22,380 nucleotides of DNA from JAVBLD01 sp031553705. Lineage in GTDB: Bacteria > Bacteroidota > Bacteroidia > Bacteroidales > Marinifilaceae. A program made the translations under genes and the position numbers. The notes beneath the pieces are model-generated. The model saw only the letters and a list, made by a program, of their open reading frames with translations. It was not told the origin of the DNA and did not search any database. The stretch is taken from the NCBI GenBank assembly GCA_031553705.1, contig JAVBLD010000069.1, forward strand, positions 1-22,380, written 5' to 3'. Shown here piece after piece: positions 1 through 7,532 of the stretch; positions within the stretch are counted from its first letter, which is position 1; every line of letters starts with the position of its first letter.

Positions 1-25
1 AAAATTTAGTTGTTAAACCGGACAT
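1..25 (-). CDS. start of a minus-strand ORF, possibly IS21 transposase istA (partial)
   Basis: An ATG at 25-23 opens a frame reading MSGLTTKF that runs off the left edge. It is preceded by AAGGGAG (plus 33-39) at a spacing of seven bases, a much better ribosome binding site than most in this window, which supports a real start. The position just inside a putative IS21-like end suggests istA. Nothing in eight residues can confirm that. It could equally be another element-borne gene. Confidence 0.35.
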
Positions 26-142
26 ATTTTATCTCCCTTAAAGACCCCGTTCCGGTGGACAACTTTACGCTTTTTTCTAAACCAGCTTCGGGGGGTCATT
101 TTCCTCCGACATTCAGGGGTCTATTTAGCCGTTTTTTCCACA
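1..142 (-). mobile_element. probable end of an IS21-like insertion sequence (cut by window edge)
   Basis: Read on the minus strand, the segment starts with TGTGGAAAAAACGGC at 142-128. Two related direct repeats follow, seen on the plus strand as GGGGTCTATTT (116-126) and GGGGTCATTTT (92-102). After these comes an untranslated stretch, then a strong ribosome binding site and a start codon at 25. A TGT terminus with several internal repeats ahead of the first gene is the arrangement of IS21-family ends. The assignment rests on this layout and on resemblance to Bacteroidetes elements, not on a transposase domain, because only eight codons are in the window. The exact outer boundary at 142 is a guess from the TGT. 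Confidence 0.45.
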
Positions 143-411
143 TAGCCTTGGAATATTGATAAACAATCGTACAAATGTAATAATTATAAAAAACATAACC
201 TTATCTATTTTCTTCTTCTTTCTTCGAACGATGCCGTTTATATTTCGATCCTTTCTCCATCTTATTGAACTGTCCGGGATAAACTTTATAAATAAGAATA
301 CCGTATATAAAACTCAACACTTCAAAGCGAAATCACATGAATTTTGTGCCGTTTGCTTCGATATAAATAACGGACACACCAGAAAAACCGGTTAATATTT
401 TAAGAAAATAT
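143..411. other. AT-rich upstream region of the aspT operon, no gene seen
   Basis: Between the IS-like end and aspT I see no convincing coding region. A 79-residue plus-strand frame covers part of it but resembles nothing and has AT-rich, non-coding composition. On the minus strand CAAATGTA at 172-179 reads TACATTTG, which fits the TAnnTTTG promoter element, but I see no matching -33 element. On the plus strand TATATTTC (239-246) is one base off the same consensus. I cannot name the aspT promoter with confidence. Confidence 0.4.
395..411 (+). promoter_or_regulatory. inverted repeat abutting the aspT start codon
   Basis: ATATTTT (395-401) and AAAATAT (405-411) form a 7-bp stem with a 3-base loop that ends at the base before the aspT ATG. 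No Shine-Dalgarno sequence is present. An AT-only stem is weak, so a role in translation is speculative. Confidence 0.25.
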
Positions 412-2109
412 ATGGAATGGATCATCAAAACAATGCGGGAGACTCCGGAGCTTGCCATTTTCCTGACCTTAGCACTAGGATATGCTATCGGAAAAATAAA
501 GGTCAGAGGGTTTAGTTTAGGCTCTGTAACAGGAATATTATTGATGGGGGTCGTAATCGGACAATTAAACATCGTGATATCCCCAACCGTCAAATCGGTA
601 TTTTTCCTGATTTTCCTGTTTGCGGTAGGCTATAGTGTAGGGCCTCAATTTGTCCATTCGTTAAAGAAAGAGGGACTGCCCCAAATAGGTTTTGCCGTAC
701 TCGTATGTTTAACCTGCTTAGTAGTGGCATGGGGTGCAGCGCTAATTGCCGGATTTGATGTAGGAAATGCCGCCGGGCTATTGTCGGGAGCAAACACGAT
801 ATCCGCAGTGATCGGAGTGGCAACGGACACAATCAATCAACTGGACATCACCGATGAACAAAAGCGAAGTTTTATCAACCAAATACCGGTTGCGTATGCC
901 GTAACCTACATTTTCGGAACGGCGGGAACAGCCTGGTTCCTCGCCTCGATAGGGCCTAAATTGCTGGGAAAGGATATTGTCCGGAGAACAAAGGAATATG
1001 AAAAGGCTCTGGGCGATATTCAGGAAGAAGATAGCAGCATGGAATATGCATACGACGGAACGACATTCCGGGTCATCAAAGCTACCAGCGATTATTTCAG
1101 CCAGGAAAGAAGCGTCGAAGAGGTCGAAAAGATGCTGGTAAAAAAGGGATGGCCTGTTTATGTGGAGCGCATTCGTCCCGTAAAAGGCAAAATTATACAT
1201 GAACCGGACCTTCATTCAAAAATAAACAAGGGAGATCATATTGTATTGAACGGCCCCATCGACACTCTGATTTCGGATGAAGGCTGTATCGGCGAAGAGA
1301 TTGCGGATATCGAACTGTTGGATTTTACTTCCCAGGCTCTGAGAGTGATCGTTTCCAACAAAGCCGTGATCGGTATGCCGCTGGTTAAACTAAAGACACA
1401 CAAAGAACGCCATGGAGTGATTATCCGCAAAATATACAGGGGTAATATCCCGATACCGCTATTAAACCAGGTAAAGATCGAAAGGGGAGATGTGGTCGAA
1501 ATGGAAGGACGCAAGAATGATGTGGACCGTTTTGCTGCCTATATGGGCTATGCGGAACGGGTAACGAACGTAACGGATATCCTGTATGTCGCAGTGGGTA
1601 TATTCCTGGGAGGCCTGCTAGGCTCGCTTACCTTCCGGGCAGGCAATATCCCGTTAAGCTTGAGCGCCAGTGGCGGGGCGCTTATTATGGGTATAGTTTT
1701 CGGCTGGTTGCGTTCACGTAAACCGACGTTCGGAGCAGTACCGGAACCGGCAATCTGGCTGATGAACAATCTGGGATTAAATGTCTTTATCGCCGTGGTA
1801 GGCATTACAGCAGGACCCGACTTTATTGCTGGCTTGAAAGCCTCGGGACTGAGCCTGTTCATCGCCGGTATTTTCGTAAGTATCATACCAATGTTTGTCG
1901 GCATTCTTTTAGGGCGGTATGTTTTCAAATTTCATCCGGCAATCACATTGGGCGCATGCGCCGGTGCGCGTACGACGACGGCGGCAATGGGCGCTATCGA
2001 AGAAGCCTTGCAAAGCAAGGTCCCGGCATTATCCTATACCACAACTTATGCCGTCGGCAACACGCTACTTATTATATGGGGAGTTGTAATCGTACTGCTC
2101 GTACATTAA
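412..2109 (+). CDS. aspT: aspartate:alanine antiporter, AspT family
   Basis: This is a 565-residue inner-membrane exchanger, expected to import aspartate and export alanine. The architecture is that of the AspT/YidE/YbjL family. A first membrane half (about residues 12-180) is followed by two soluble RCK_C/TrkA-C-like modules (about 210-295 and 300-385) and a second membrane half (about 388-563). The halves look like an internal duplication: GYSVGPQF (73-80) is echoed by GITAGPDF (464-471), and the Gly/Ala/Thr-rich segment LSGANTISAVIG (124-135) by GACAGARTTTAAMG (514-527). Length is close to that of characterised AspT (about 543). The decarboxylase gene follows after 85 bases, which strongly favours aspartate/alanine over other substrates for this family. 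The start at 412 gives the N-terminal membrane half directly, but it has no good ribosome binding site. Confidence 0.9.
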   Translation: MEWIIKTMRETPELAIFLTLALGYAIGKIKVRGFSLGSVTGILLMGVVIGQLNIVISPTVKSVFFLIFLFAVGYSVGPQFVHSLKKEGLPQIGFAVLVCLTCLVVAWGAALIAGFDVGNAAGLLSGANTISAVIGVATDTINQLDITDEQKRSFINQIPVAYAVTYIFGTAGTAWFLASIGPKLLGKDIVRRTKEYEKALGDIQEEDSSMEYAYDGTTFRVIKATSDYFSQERSVEEVEKMLVKKGWPVYVERIRPVKGKIIHEPDLHSKINKGDHIVLNGPIDTLISDEGCIGEEIADIELLDFTSQALRVIVSNKAVIGMPLVKLKTHKERHGVIIRKIYRGNIPIPLLNQVKIERGDVVEMEGRKNDVDRFAAYMGYAERVTNVTDILYVAVGIFLGGLLGSLTFRAGNIPLSLSASGGALIMGIVFGWLRSRKPTFGAVPEPAIWLMNNLGLNVFIAVVGITAGPDFIAGLKASGLSLFIAGIFVSIIPMFVGILLGRYVFKFHPAITLGACAGARTTTAAMGAIEEALQSKVPALSYTTTYAVGNTLLIIWGVVIVLLVH

Positions 2110-2194
2110 AAGCAGTATACAGGCGACAAAAATTCCCTGCATTCATGTGACACAATAAGTAAAAGGAAATAGAAATTATCAAAAAGAGGAGATT

Positions 2195-3832
2195 ATGGAA
2201 ATAGTAAAGCTCAAGACATCGCGTCATCGGGAACAACAACTAGAACAGTTGAGTCCGTTTGAATTAAAGGATAACCTGATCAACCTGGCTTCCAGCCAAC
2301 AGAAGGAGCAGGTAGATACGATGCTGAATGCAGGAAGGGGGAATCCCAACTGGACGGCAACGCTCCCGCGCGAAGCTTTCTTTACCTTGGGAAAATTCGG
2401 GATAGAAGAGTGTAAGCGCACCATGGAACACCCCTCCGGAATTGCGGGCGCTCCGCAAAAGAAAGGCATCGCCAAACGCTTTGAACATTTTTTGAAAGAG
2501 AACAAACAGATGCCTGGAATCACCTTACTGAGAAAGATGTACGAATACGGCATAGCAAAACATGATTTTGTCCCGGACGACTGGGTATTTGAACTGGCTG
2601 AAGGCATTGTAGGCAATCAATATCCAAGCCCCGACCGTATGCTGAAACATACCGAGGTGATCGTACACGACTATCTGATACAGGAGATGTGCGGAAATAA
2701 CCCCCTGTATAGCGGTAAATACAACATATTCGCCGTAGAAGGCGGAACGGCGGCCATGTGTTACATCTTCGACTCGCTGGTTGAGAACGGTTTGTTGAAA
2801 AAAGGAGACCGGATCGCCCTGGCTGTTCCTGTTTTTACCCCCTATCTGGAAATACCGCAGTTGGAAAGATACCAGTTTAAAGTGACCTATATCTGCGGAT
2901 CGGCAAAGGACGAAGAGGGTAACTCCAATTTCCAGTACCCCAACGAAGAGTTGGACAAACTGGGAGATAAATCGATCCGGGCGTTCTTTGTAATCAATCC
3001 GAGTAACCCGACATCAGTACAGATATGTGACAGATGCAGGAAATATCTGGTAAAAGTAGTGAAAAACCTGAATCCGAACCTGATGATCGTAACGGACGAC
3101 GTGTACGGCACATTCGTATCCGGATTCAATTCGTTGATGAATGAGTTGCCGCAAAATACGCTATGCGTCTACTCGTACTCCAAATATTTCGGCGCGACCG
3201 GATGGCGCCTGGGAGTTATTGCATTGTATGAAGATAATGTCTACGATGACATGCTTTCAGCCATCCCGGAGAAAGAAAAACAGAGGCTTGCCAGGATGTA
3301 TGAGAGTCTGACCCTGCATCCGGAGAAACTTAAGTTTATCGACCGGATGGTCGCCGACAGTCGCCTGATCGCCTTAAACCATACGGCCGGTCTGTCACTG
3401 CCTCAACAAATACAGATGATGCTGTTTTCAGCATTTGCCTTACTGGACAAAAACAATAAGTACAAGAAAGACTGCAATGCCGTCATACAACACCGCTACA
3501 ACCTCCTCTGGGAAGGAATGGATATTCCGGTCAGGCACGATCCGGACCGGGCTGCCTACTATTGTGAATTGGATATCCGCGAATGGGCATTGAAAAAGTA
3601 CGGCAATGAGTTTGTCGCTTTTATGGAGAAAAATTTCGAACCGGTCGATTTTCTTTTCCGTCTTGCAGAGCAATCCTCGATTGTTCTGCTAAACGGGAGT
3701 GGCTTTGCCGGTCCTGAATGGTCTGTGAGAGTTTCTTTGGCCAACCTGGAGGACAACGACTACTGCACAATCGGGAAAGCGCTTACGGAAACAATGAATA
3801 AATACGTAAAAGCCTGGAAAAGCACAAAATGA
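2195..3832 (+). CDS. aspD: bifunctional aspartate aminotransferase / aspartate 4-decarboxylase
   Basis: This 545-residue cytoplasmic PLP enzyme (fold type I) converts aspartate to alanine plus CO2, with a side transaminase activity. Visible landmarks are VEGGTAAM (181-188) in the cofactor phosphate region, the NPSNPTS segment (268-274), TDDVYGTF (300-307) with the Asp and Tyr that contact the PLP ring, and SYSKYFGATGWRLG (327-340) with Lys330 as the likely Schiff-base lysine. A C-terminal WSVRVSLAN stretch should carry the substrate-carboxylate arginine. The length (about 530-545) and long N-terminal extension fit AspD rather than ordinary 400-residue aminotransferases. AAAGAGGAG lies just before the ATG, a clear ribosome binding site. 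Paired with the upstream AspT, the decarboxylation consumes a cytoplasmic proton and supplies alanine for exchange. Confidence 0.93.
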   Translation: MEIVKLKTSRHREQQLEQLSPFELKDNLINLASSQQKEQVDTMLNAGRGNPNWTATLPREAFFTLGKFGIEECKRTMEHPSGIAGAPQKKGIAKRFEHFLKENKQMPGITLLRKMYEYGIAKHDFVPDDWVFELAEGIVGNQYPSPDRMLKHTEVIVHDYLIQEMCGNNPLYSGKYNIFAVEGGTAAMCYIFDSLVENGLLKKGDRIALAVPVFTPYLEIPQLERYQFKVTYICGSAKDEEGNSNFQYPNEELDKLGDKSIRAFFVINPSNPTSVQICDRCRKYLVKVVKNLNPNLMIVTDDVYGTFVSGFNSLMNELPQNTLCVYSYSKYFGATGWRLGVIALYEDNVYDDMLSAIPEKEKQRLARMYESLTLHPEKLKFIDRMVADSRLIALNHTAGLSLPQQIQMMLFSAFALLDKNNKYKKDCNAVIQHRYNLLWEGMDIPVRHDPDRAAYYCELDIREWALKKYGNEFVAFMEKNFEPVDFLFRLAEQSSIVLLNGSGFAGPEWSVRVSLANLEDNDYCTIGKALTETMNKYVKAWKSTK

Positions 3833-3863
3833 TCAACTATTATTAATATAAAAAACGCCAACT

Positions 3864-5003
3864 ATGAAAATAACTAATCTGAAAGGGATGTTCAGCCTTC
3901 TAGTGGTTGCCTTGTTTATCACTACCGCTGTAGAGGCACAACAGAAAAAAAGTACGACGGCGCCGCAGAAAACGGCTGTAGTCGCACCGCAGAAAATAAC
4001 AGTCGCTCCGTCGCAAAAACCGACAGTCTATTTCCTGGCAACCGGAGGAACGATCGCTGGAGCAGGTGCCACGGAGGTGACAGCCGGGTACAAAGCCGGA
4101 GCGATTACGGTAGACGAGGTATTGGGAGCCGTGCCGGAAATCAAGAACATTGCAAATATTAAAGCCGAACAGGTAGTTAATATCGGCAGCCAGGATATGA
4201 ACGACGAGGTATGGCTGAAGCTTGCCAAACGGGTAAACGAGCTGCTGAAACAAAACGACGTAAATGCGATTGTTATCACCCATGGAACAGATACCCAGGA
4301 AGAGACTGCCTATTTCCTGAACCTGACGGTAAAAAGCGACAAACCGGTGATTCTGGTAGGCTCTATGCGCCCTTCCACGGCTATCAGCGCCGACGGTCCC
4401 CGTAACATCTACAACGCCGTTGCCACTGCTGTCGATAAACAATCGATCGGGAGAGGAGTGATGGTCGTAATGGACGATAAAATTTTAGGCGCCGACGACC
4501 TGGCAAAAACGAATACATTAAGTGTAGGTACCTTCCAGAATCCGAATTATGGGGCCCTGGGCATTGTATACAACGGGAAGCCCATTTACAACCGCCAATC
4601 CCTGAAGCGCCATACGATCAAATCCGAATTTGACGTAACCAATCTGAACAAACTGCCCAGGGTAGAGATTATCCTTAGTTACTCGAATGCTACTGATCTG
4701 TTTGTAAATGCAGCGGTGAATGCGGGTGCGAAAGGTATCGTAACGGCAGGGGTCGGTAACGGCAACCTGACCACCGTTTTGCAAAACGCGCTGGCCGACG
4801 CGGTGAAAAAAGGAGTTGCGGTAGTTCGCTCTTCCCGTATCATGACAGGACCTACTGCACAATGGGACGAAGTGGACGACACTAAATACGGCTTTTCTGC
4901 TTCTTGGTTTATCAACCCCTACCGGTCGCGTGTACTATTGATGCTAGCTCTGACAAAAACGACCGACTATAAAGAGATTCAACGCATGTTTACCGAATAC
5001 TAA
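3864..5003 (+). CDS. ansB: secreted type II L-asparaginase
   Basis: The 379-residue protein should hydrolyse asparagine to aspartate and ammonia in the periplasm. A signal peptide covers about residues 1-25, ending VEAQ, and there is no lipobox cysteine. A low-complexity linker with repeated APQK units follows (about 26-52), then the asparaginase fold. Active-site landmarks align with the E. coli type II enzyme: TGGTIAG with nucleophile Thr63, Tyr76 thirteen residues later, Ser109 in GSQD, THGTDT at 139-144 (Thr142/Asp143), and a lysine in MDDKILGAD. It starts 31 bases after aspD and is followed 18 bases later by a porin, so it is very probably in the aspT-aspD operon and supplies aspartate to AspT. 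The export signal argues for type II over the cytoplasmic type I enzyme. Confidence 0.93.
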   Translation: MKITNLKGMFSLLVVALFITTAVEAQQKKSTTAPQKTAVVAPQKITVAPSQKPTVYFLATGGTIAGAGATEVTAGYKAGAITVDEVLGAVPEIKNIANIKAEQVVNIGSQDMNDEVWLKLAKRVNELLKQNDVNAIVITHGTDTQEETAYFLNLTVKSDKPVILVGSMRPSTAISADGPRNIYNAVATAVDKQSIGRGVMVVMDDKILGADDLAKTNTLSVGTFQNPNYGALGIVYNGKPIYNRQSLKRHTIKSEFDVTNLNKLPRVEIILSYSNATDLFVNAAVNAGAKGIVTAGVGNGNLTTVLQNALADAVKKGVAVVRSSRIMTGPTAQWDEVDDTKYGFSASWFINPYRSRVLLMLALTKTTDYKEIQRMFTEY

Positions 5004-5021
5004 AGCGAATCAGGAATGAAC

Positions 5022-6107
5022 ATGAAAAAATTATATATTGTTATATGCCTGTTCCTTCTTAGCATCGGGGGTTCAGCACAGGAGAAAGAGAGTAAAACAA
5101 TCATGGACCGCCTGATATGGGACGATAAAATGTTGAACATCATGATCGACACCCGTGTCGACTTCCGCGCGGACATTCAAAATGGTGATCTGGACAACCT
5201 GACATTCTACGGCCAGACCCTCAAGCTATGGCTGGTCGGAGAAATTATCCCGGGCATACGTTACAGGATCCGGCAACGTTTGAATAAACCCCAGACGCCG
5301 TTGCGCGAAGGCTATTCCGCAGCAACAGACCAAGCATGGATTGCTTTTGATGTCGCTAAAAAATGGACTTTTACGGTAGGAAAACAATCGGTACAATTCG
5401 GAACCTTCGAATACGACTACAATCCTGCCGACATCTATGTGGGGACTCAAGCTTTCAATGATCTGGACGCATACAAAACAGGGGTAAATGTGGCCTATAA
5501 GTTCCTGGGACAAACATTAAACCTGCAAATTGTCAATTCGGATGCTCCCGAATTTGCAAGTGATGATTATGCGAATAAAGCATTGGCAGGACTTGTGATG
5601 TGGGAAGGCCATCTTTTTAACGGCCTGCTTGGGACACGATGGGGATACGGAGCATTCCAGCACTCCAAAACCAAGTTCTATAACTGGGGCACCTTTGGCG
5701 TACAACTGAATCTCAGACACTTTACAACCGAAATGGACTACTATGTAGGGCCTTATAACATAGATTATGGCGCCGCAGTAAGCGATGAAACGCTAGGTAC
5801 ACGTTATGTCCGCGACCAATCCGCATCATTAAACTTAAAATATAACATGGGAAAATGGAGACCTTTTATTAAAGGAACCTGGAATCAACGGTATGATCAG
5901 GGTTTCGGCAGCAATGCATACGAAAACATGGGAGTTCAAGGAGTCGTTGAGTTTTATCCGTTCACTAACGAATATGTGAAAGACTTACGATTTCACGCCA
6001 TGTACGCCTATGGAAGTACCGATTTTCAAGGAGCATTTGCCAATCTGAGCAATCAGGATGTCCATACGTTCCTGGTCGGAATCAGATGGCTCTTTAAAGC
6101 CAAATAA
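5022..6107 (+). CDS. outer-membrane porin, phosphate-selective porin O/P-like
   Basis: About 361 residues. It has a cleavable signal peptide (MKKLY, hydrophobic core, then SIGGSAQ). The mature part has alternating hydrophobic/polar segments rich in Tyr, Trp and Phe, with acidic turns, as in transmembrane beta-barrels. Segments such as WTFTVGKQSVQFGTFEY and the final FLVGIRWLFKAK look like barrel strands. It resembles porin O/P-type proteins, but I assign no substrate from sequence. AGGA at 5012-5015 is six bases before the ATG at 5022 and immediately abuts the in-frame ATG at 5016, so I chose 5022; 5016 would add only two residues. As the last gene of the asparagine/aspartate operon, followed by a terminator, it plausibly lets amino acids into the periplasm. 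Confidence 0.75.
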   Translation: MKKLYIVICLFLLSIGGSAQEKESKTIMDRLIWDDKMLNIMIDTRVDFRADIQNGDLDNLTFYGQTLKLWLVGEIIPGIRYRIRQRLNKPQTPLREGYSAATDQAWIAFDVAKKWTFTVGKQSVQFGTFEYDYNPADIYVGTQAFNDLDAYKTGVNVAYKFLGQTLNLQIVNSDAPEFASDDYANKALAGLVMWEGHLFNGLLGTRWGYGAFQHSKTKFYNWGTFGVQLNLRHFTTEMDYYVGPYNIDYGAAVSDETLGTRYVRDQSASLNLKYNMGKWRPFIKGTWNQRYDQGFGSNAYENMGVQGVVEFYPFTNEYVKDLRFHAMYAYGSTDFQGAFANLSNQDVHTFLVGIRWLFKAK

Positions 6108-6127
6108 AATTTATTCAAACCATAACC

Positions 6128-6166
6128 AAAGGGTTATCCAGAAGTACGACCGGATAACCTTTTAGT
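6128..6166 (+). terminator. hairpin terminator after the aspT-aspD-ansB-porin operon
   Basis: AAAGGGTTATCC (6128-6139) pairs with GGATAACCTTTT (6152-6163), a stem of about 12 bp including one G-U pair, with a 12-base loop. The 3' arm ends in a short T run. It begins 20 bases after the porin stop codon. Confidence 0.75.
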
Positions 6167-6184
6167 TTATCAGACGGTTCAGGA

Positions 6185-6215
6185 TTCGGTTTTCGAATAA
6201 AAAACGATATATTTG
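6185..6215 (+). promoter_or_regulatory. putative Bacteroidetes-type promoter for the pirin gene
   Basis: TATATTTG at 6208-6215 fits the -7 consensus TAnnTTTG. The -33 region is weak, with TTCG around 6185-6188 at a spacing of about 19. The predicted start of transcription is only about 15 bases before the ATG, so the leader would be very short. Confidence 0.5.
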
Positions 6216-6234
6216 TATAAAGAGGAAAAAGGTT

Positions 6235-7107
6235 ATGAAAACGAAAAACATCGAACGGATTATAGCTCCGCCGCCCACAAGGTGGGTAGGAAACGGATTT
6301 AAGGTACACAACTTTTTCCCAGGGGTATTGCAGATCGAACGGATGAGCCCGTTTGTATTGCTGGACTATAATGCCCGGATGAAATTTCCCCCAAGCGACG
6401 TTCCCCAAGGTGTCGGCGTACATCCCCACAGGGGTATCGAAACGGTAACGGTTGCCTATCACGGAAAGGTTGCACACCATGACAGCGCAGGACATGGAGG
6501 TGTAATCAAAGAGGGAGACCTTCAATGGATGACTGCCGGCAACGGTATCCTCCATAAAGAATACCATGAAGAACGTTTCAATGCACTCGGCGGCGATTTT
6601 CAGATGGCGCAGATCTGGGTGAATTTGCCGGCAAAAGATAAAATGACCCCTCCGAAATACCAGCCCCTTGTTCACAAAGATATTCCGAAACACCAACTGC
6701 CCGATAATGCCGGCACGGTTGAAGTCGTAGCCGGAAATTACGACGGAACCAAAGGGATAGCATCCTCTTTTTCACCGATTGAAATGTATAATATCAAACT
6801 GAAAAAAGGGGGACGGACAACCGTAACATTACCTTCGGATTACAACACCGGCATACTGGTGGTTGAAGGTACTGTAAAAGTAAACGGCAAAGAGATCGCT
6901 CCGACAAATCATTTTATTCTTTTCCATAACGACGGGGAACAGATCTCTTTACAGGCGGAAGATGATACGATACTCTTGGTTCTGAGCGGACAACCGTTGT
7001 ACGAACCGATCGCGGCAGGCGGTCCGTTTGTCATGAACACCTATGAAGAACTTCGGCAAGCCTATCACGATTATGAGGCCGGAAAATTTGGTTCTCTGGA
7101 AGATTAG
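6235..7107 (+). CDS. pirin family protein
   Basis: This is a 290-residue bicupin of the pirin family. The metal-site residues are visible in the N-terminal cupin: HPHRGIET gives His63 and His65, and GILHKEY gives His107 and Glu109, matching the three His and one Glu of characterised pirins. The C-terminal half (about 165-285) has the second, metal-free cupin. Pirins are cytoplasmic iron proteins; some bacterial ones have quercetin dioxygenase activity and others act through protein partners, so substrate and role are open. AGAGGA eight bases before the ATG supports the start at 6235. It has its own promoter-like element and is closed by a hairpin, so it is probably transcribed alone. Confidence 0.9.
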   Translation: MKTKNIERIIAPPPTRWVGNGFKVHNFFPGVLQIERMSPFVLLDYNARMKFPPSDVPQGVGVHPHRGIETVTVAYHGKVAHHDSAGHGGVIKEGDLQWMTAGNGILHKEYHEERFNALGGDFQMAQIWVNLPAKDKMTPPKYQPLVHKDIPKHQLPDNAGTVEVVAGNYDGTKGIASSFSPIEMYNIKLKKGGRTTVTLPSDYNTGILVVEGTVKVNGKEIAPTNHFILFHNDGEQISLQAEDDTILLVLSGQPLYEPIAAGGPFVMNTYEELRQAYHDYEAGKFGSLED

Positions 7108-7131
7108 GCAACGCACTAAAACAAAATATAG

Positions 7132-7176
7132 AAAGATACACTCGAAAGCCCTTCGGTTCTCAGGTGTATCTTTTTT
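7132..7176 (+). terminator. hairpin terminator after the pirin gene
   Basis: AAAGATACAC (7132-7141) pairs with GTGTATCTTT (7164-7173), a 10-bp stem followed by more Ts up to 7176. The loop contains a small inner CGAA/TTCG pairing. Confidence 0.8.
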
Positions 7177-7180
7177 GATG

Positions 7181-7532
7181 GTCATAAAAGAAAACCCAAA
7201 CGTAAAGACTATCTTTATAGCTAATCTATACACGTTAAATTATTATTAAATAATCTATATTACTAACTGCTAAAAACCTTACCGGAAACAATAAAATAAA
7301 AGCCTGCAAAAAGGGAAAAATACGTTTCGTGCTATTACATCGCTAAATGTATACCTGTCACTCCCTGTTACTTTAATTAAAAACATTATCCAATAATAAC
7401 TAATCAGTTATATCCGAAATGTTAATCTTTTTTTAAAATCCGTGTGGCAGTATTATATGATGCAATATGTCCGAATTATAATTATATCTTTGCCGATATA
7501 CAAAAATACCATCAATTATAAAATGTAATAGA
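7181..7532. promoter_or_regulatory. AT-rich intergenic region with possible promoter and operator for the TlpA-like gene
   Basis: There is no coding region here. TATCTTTG at 7485-7492 fits the -7 element TAnnTTTG, 40 bases before the ATG at 7533, but no clear -33 TTTG is at the right distance. Further upstream is a small palindrome, ATAACT-AATC-AGTTAT (7396-7411), which could bind a regulator. The rest is plain AT-rich sequence with no structure I can name. Confidence 0.4.

Noticed and set aside
156..395. 79-codon plus-strand frame upstream of aspT
   Set aside because: The AT-rich composition with long Phe/Ile runs looks non-coding, and there is no ribosome binding site and no familiar motif.
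7043..7249. 68-codon plus-strand frame after and inside the pirin gene
   Set aside because: It overlaps the pirin 3' end in another frame and runs through the terminator hairpin.
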